64,000 nt of DNA from Paraburkholderia fungorum (GTDB lineage Bacteria; Pseudomonadota; Gammaproteobacteria; Burkholderiales; Burkholderiaceae), in assembly GCF_003610895.1 (NCBI RefSeq), contig NZ_MCAS01000032.1, positions 20,729 through 84,728 on the forward strand, read 5' to 3'. Under the pieces are notes generated by a model. It made no database searches. It saw only the letters and a program-made list of their open reading frames with translations, and was not told the origin of the DNA. This document shows positions 61,568 through 64,000 of this stretch, one piece after another. Each line of letters starts with the position of its first letter. Position 1 is the stretch's first letter. Both the position numbers and the translations under genes were made by a program.

Positions 61568-62289
61568 ATTACCTCGATACTTTCTTATTCGGCATCTATC
61601 CGTACATTTGTCTGGCGGTGTTTCTGGTCGGCAGTCTGCTGCGTTACGACCGCGATCAGTACACCTGGAAAAGTGATTCGTCGCAGATGCTGCGCACCGG
61701 CACGCTCCGTTGGGGCAGCAATCTGTTTCACGTCGGCGTGCTGTTCCTGATGTTCGGCCACTTCTTCGGCATGCTGACGCCGCACGTGGTCTATGAATCG
61801 TTCATCAGCGCCGGCGCGAAGCAGGTCGTGGCGATGGTGTCGGGCGGCGTAGCGGGCACGCTGGCGTTTATCGGTGTGACCATGCTGCTGATTCGCCGCC
61901 TCGGCGACCCGCGTATCCGTGCTCATTCGAAATCCAGCGATATCATGCTGCTGGTGCTGTTGTGGGTGCAACTGGTTCTGGGTCTTGGCACGATCCCGAT
62001 GTCAGCGCAGCATCTGGACGGCAGCATGATGATGAAACTCGCCGGCTGGGCACAGCACATCGTCACCTTCCAGGGCGGCGCCGCTGCGCTCATCGCTGAA
62101 GCGAGCTGGGTGTTCAAGGCCCATATGTTCCTCGGCATGACGCTGTTTCTGGTGTTTCCGTTCACACGCCTCGTGCATATCTGGAGCGGTTTTGCATCGC
62201 TCGCGTATCTGTTGCGGCCGTGGCAGGTGGTGCGCGATCGGCGTCTGAACGTACCTGTGGGGCAGAATACGCCGCAGCGGCGTTCGTGA
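61564..62289 (+). CDS. narI: Respiratory nitrate reductase gamma subunit NarI (cytochrome b)
   Basis: A 241-residue inner-membrane protein with five helices. It binds two haems b with histidines in helices 2 and 5 and oxidises quinol. It starts MNYLDTFLFGIYPYICLAVFLVGSLLRYDRDQYTWKSDSSQ and contains the motif HVGVLFLMFGHFFG; the length is close to E. coli NarI (225). It ends the nar operon. A hairpin and a convergent LysR gene follow. Confidence 0.97.
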   Translation: MNYLDTFLFGIYPYICLAVFLVGSLLRYDRDQYTWKSDSSQMLRTGTLRWGSNLFHVGVLFLMFGHFFGMLTPHVVYESFISAGAKQVVAMVSGGVAGTLAFIGVTMLLIRRLGDPRIRAHSKSSDIMLLVLLWVQLVLGLGTIPMSAQHLDGSMMMKLAGWAQHIVTFQGGAAALIAEASWVFKAHMFLGMTLFLVFPFTRLVHIWSGFASLAYLLRPWQVVRDRRLNVPVGQNTPQRRS

Positions 62290-62304
62290 ATGGGACGTTG
62301 CGCG

Positions 62305-62337
62305 CCTGCATGGAATCCGCCTCAGGCGGGATGCAGG
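62305..62337. terminator. Two-level hairpin between narI and the LysR gene
   Basis: CCTGCAT (62305-62311) pairs with ATGCAGG (62331-62337), and inside it CCGCC (62317-62321) pairs with GGCGG (62325-62329). There is no T tract, so it is a weak terminator candidate, partly inside the LysR stop region. Confidence 0.35.
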
Positions 62338-63278
62338 CCGCGCAACAGTTGGCGGACTCGCGACAGATCCTGATCGACGTGTTCGGTCCGCTCGAACAAT
62401 TCCGCAAGCCAGTCGACGAAGGCACGTACGCGGGGCGACACCCGGCGATTCTTCACGTATGCGACCGAGACCGGCATCGGCACGGGCTTCCATTGCGGCA
62501 GTACTTCGCGCAATAGTCCCGAGTCGAGGTAGGGTTGTGCGGCGATTCGCGCGGGTTGGATCAGGCCCAGGCCCTGCAGTCCGCAGGTGAGGTAAGCCTG
62601 TTCGTCGCTGACTTTGACGAAGCCTTTGACCTTGACGTTCTGCGCTTCGCCGTCCACTTCGAAATCGAAGTCGACCTCGCGGCCGTTGTGGGGCGACATG
62701 CAGTTGACGGCTGCGTGTCCGCGCAGGTCATCGAGGTCGAAGGGTGTGCCCTGGCGGGCCAGGTAGGCAGGGCTTGCGCATGTCACATGCTCGAGCGTGC
62801 CGAGTTGCCGTGCGATCAGATTTGAGTCGGGCAATTCGCCTAGCTGGATACTGCAGTCGATGGCTTCCGAGACCAGATCTACTGTTCGGTTGCTGATGCC
62901 GATTGCCAGATCGAGATTCGGGTAGCGGGTGTGGAAGTCGTCCAGTGCCGGCAGGACGATGGCGCTCGCTACCGCGCCGGGCATTTCAATGCGCAGGCGG
63001 CCCGTCAGGTTATCCGTCGAGTGACGCAGGCTCGCCTCCATTTCGTCGATGTCAGCGAGGATTTGCGCGCAGCGCTCGTAATAGGCTGCGCCTTCCGGGG
63101 TGATGCTCAGACGCCGTGTCGTGCGGGTTAGGAGGGCGGTGCCCAGCAGGGCTTCCAGATTCTGGACAATCGTTGTTGCTGTCGCGCGGGGAATGTCGAG
63201 GGATTCCGCTGCGCGGGTGAAACTGTTTGTGTCCACGATTCGGATGAATGTCCGCATTGCAGTTATTCTGTCAATCAC
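62322..63278 (-). CDS. LysR-family transcriptional regulator
   Basis: A 318-residue LysR regulator with an N-terminal winged helix (residues about 5-63: MRTFIRIVDTNSFTRAAESLDIPRATATTIVQNLEALLGTALL) and a type 2 periplasmic-binding-like effector domain (about 92-295). It belongs to the common AaeR/DsdC-like subgroup of Burkholderia LysR proteins with unknown ligands. It is convergent to narI, so control of the nar operon is not suggested by position. Upstream lies a repeat region, so its divergent target, if any, is outside the window. Confidence 0.9.
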   Translation of the reverse strand: MIDRITAMRTFIRIVDTNSFTRAAESLDIPRATATTIVQNLEALLGTALLTRTTRRLSITPEGAAYYERCAQILADIDEMEASLRHSTDNLTGRLRIEMPGAVASAIVLPALDDFHTRYPNLDLAIGISNRTVDLVSEAIDCSIQLGELPDSNLIARQLGTLEHVTCASPAYLARQGTPFDLDDLRGHAAVNCMSPHNGREVDFDFEVDGEAQNVKVKGFVKVSDEQAYLTCGLQGLGLIQPARIAAQPYLDSGLLREVLPQWKPVPMPVSVAYVKNRRVSPRVRAFVDWLAELFERTEHVDQDLSRVRQLLRGLHPA

Positions 63279-63406
63279 GATTCAAACTCCAGTTGGTGTT
63301 AGGGGTGTTTTTTTTGCCTGCGCGGCGCTTTGGTTGTTTGCTTATGGCGTTGGCCTTTCCTTGAATTGTTAATGGTTTATTAGTGTTGCCCCTGTGCGGG
63401 GCGGCA

Positions 63407-63439
63407 CTTACTTTCTTTGCCGCCGCAAAGAAAGATAAG
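63407..63439. repeat. Paraburkholderia-type intergenic hairpin repeat
   Basis: CTTTCTTTGC at 63411-63420 and GCAAAGAAAG at 63425-63434 pair perfectly around CGCC; the stem extends through CTTA/ATAAG with one extra base. I recognise this sequence as a frequent intergenic repeat of Paraburkholderia chromosomes. The family recognition is from memory. Confidence 0.7.
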
Positions 63440-63473
63440 CAAAGAAAGCGGCTCACCCCGCCAGCTCATAAGC

Positions 63474-63526
63474 GGGTCCCCCGCACAGCCACGGTAGTGG
63501 TGCATCTGGAATCCGTGCCCTCGCAC
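63474..63526 (+). repeat. Left arm of a 53-bp inverted repeat
   Basis: This stretch begins GGGTCCCCCGCACAGCCA and matches the reverse complement of 63948-64000 at 49 of 53 positions by hand alignment. The two arms enclose 421 bases. The arrangement resembles a miniature inverted-repeat element, but no target-site duplication can be checked because the right arm ends at the window edge. Confidence 0.75.
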
Positions 63527-63802
63527 ATTCGGCGCTAGTGACAAGGGCGTCATACTTCCGGCGGCGCTGCGCGCGCCGACGCGGTAGTTCACTAAACCGC
63601 CTGTCGTTTGCACCTCAGCGGTACTTGCTAGTGCGGCATGTCGTACCTGAGACCCGCTCGTTTCACGAGCGGTGTGTCGTACTCGAGTACTTCGCAAAGC
63701 GGCGTGGCGCTGGCACCCTGCAGCACCTGCGTATCGTTAGCTATGTTTAGCGTCGACCACGCTTCCAACGCGCAGAGCCGGTTGGTCTTTCGCCGAGGCG
63801 AA

Positions 63803-63868
63803 GCCGATGGCCCCCGCTGCGTGAAACGAAACCAAGCCAATGGCCCCGGCCACGCGAAACGAAGCCTC
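63803..63868. repeat. Two-unit 33-base tandem repeat inside the repeat region
   Basis: GCCGATGGCCCCCGCTGCGT at 63803 onward is repeated from 63836 as GCCAATGGCCCCGGCCACGC, each followed by GAAACGAA. Period 33. Both units lie between the arms of the inverted repeat. Confidence 0.55.
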
Positions 63869-63947
63869 GGGTTTCCCTGGCAGACCCATCCGCGACGCAC
63901 GCAGTGCGGAGTGGGAGCGAATGAGCGCTGTGTCGCGAACGCGGAGT

Positions 63948-64000
63948 GTGCGAGAACACAGATTCCAGATGCACCACTACCGTGGCTGCGCGGGGGACCC
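63948..64000 (-). repeat. Right arm of the 53-bp inverted repeat
   Basis: Reverse complement partner of 63474-63526, with four mismatches. It reaches the last base of the window, so the true arm may be longer. Confidence 0.75.

Larger units (their letters stand above)
63279..64000. other. Non-coding repeat region at the right window edge
   Basis: No supported gene exists in these 722 bases; short frames such as the 90-codon one at 63628-63900 look like repeat-borne hypotheticals. Structures seen: GCCCC-TGTGC-GGGGC hairpin near 63388-63402, the CTTTCTTTGC/GCAAAGAAAG hairpin (63407-63439), a 53-bp inverted repeat (63474-63526 and 63948-64000), a hairpin CCGCTCG/CGAGCGG near 63653-63671, and a 33-base tandem repeat (63803-63868). 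Confidence 0.7.

Noticed and set aside
63628..63900. A 90-codon minus-strand frame in the right-edge repeat
   Set aside because: Similar short frames are produced by this repeat type; no initiation signal or domain supports a gene.
1..64000. CRISPR arrays, tRNA or rRNA genes
   Set aside because: No regularly spaced repeats with spacers and no cloverleaf or rRNA-like sequences were seen on reading.

Overview
The window is a high-GC, gene-dense stretch of a beta-proteobacterial chromosome, most likely Paraburkholderia or a close Burkholderiaceae relative. The evidence is the complete type VI secretion locus in the order familiar from Burkholderia T6SS-1, the BetR-type response regulator, the narXL-narK1K2-narGHJI layout, and at the right edge a repeat (CTTTCTTTGC/GCAAAGAAAG hairpin followed by a long inverted repeat) that I recognise as typical of Paraburkholderia intergenic DNA. 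The species call is inference; no marker gene such as rRNA is present.

Layout. 1-1762: the end of a branched-chain amino-acid ABC transporter operon (livM tail, livG, livF). 1851-10587: an assortment of single transporters and regulators (RpiR, EamA exporter with divergent MocR regulator, TAXI binding protein, zinc-ribbon membrane protein, 14-helix MFS pump with divergent TetR). 11070-19469: signalling and housekeeping genes (a lone receiver, a Zur/Fur regulator, a GST, a NERD-helicase, a PRTase-HAD fusion, a periplasmic molybdopterin-fold protein overlapping a hybrid histidine kinase, and a BetR response regulator). 19766-22567: a hipBA-type toxin-antitoxin pair with a repeated operator array, a C39-like peptidase, and a small Cys-containing secreted protein. 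22705-27500: a K+ channel, a two-gene trans-3-hydroxy-L-proline to L-proline pathway, and zwf with strong terminators.

27634-49815 is a T6SS locus: tssL-K-J on the minus strand, then from an AT-rich divergent promoter region a TPR lipoprotein, tssB, tssC, hcp, tssE, tssF, tssG, tssH (clpV) and tssA on the plus strand. Beyond a bidirectional terminator follow an OmpA-like protein, tagF, tssM and an M15 peptidase (TagX-like) on the minus strand, and a low-complexity membrane protein on the plus strand. Sheath, baseplate, membrane complex and recycling ATPase are all encoded. No VgrG, PAAR protein or recognisable effector lies in the window, so these must be elsewhere.

49928-62289 is a respiratory nitrate reduction island: narX, narL, narK1, narK2, narG, narH, narJ, narI, mostly joined by 4-bp ATGA overlaps, with a perfect FNR-type palindrome (TTGAC-N4-GTCAA) 45 bp before narX. 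A LysR regulator converges on narI. The last 700 bases are a non-coding repeat region whose two ends form a 53-bp inverted repeat (49 of 53 matching by my hand alignment).

Most genes belong to well-known families. The least conventional parts are the hipBA operator array, the direct-repeat operator before the RpiR gene, the molybdopterin-fold/hybrid-kinase gene pair, the PRTase-HAD fusion, the NERD-helicase, the uncharacterised T6SS-linked proteins at 30856-31539 and 48871-49815, and the terminal repeat element. All positions were read by eye; no database search was run.
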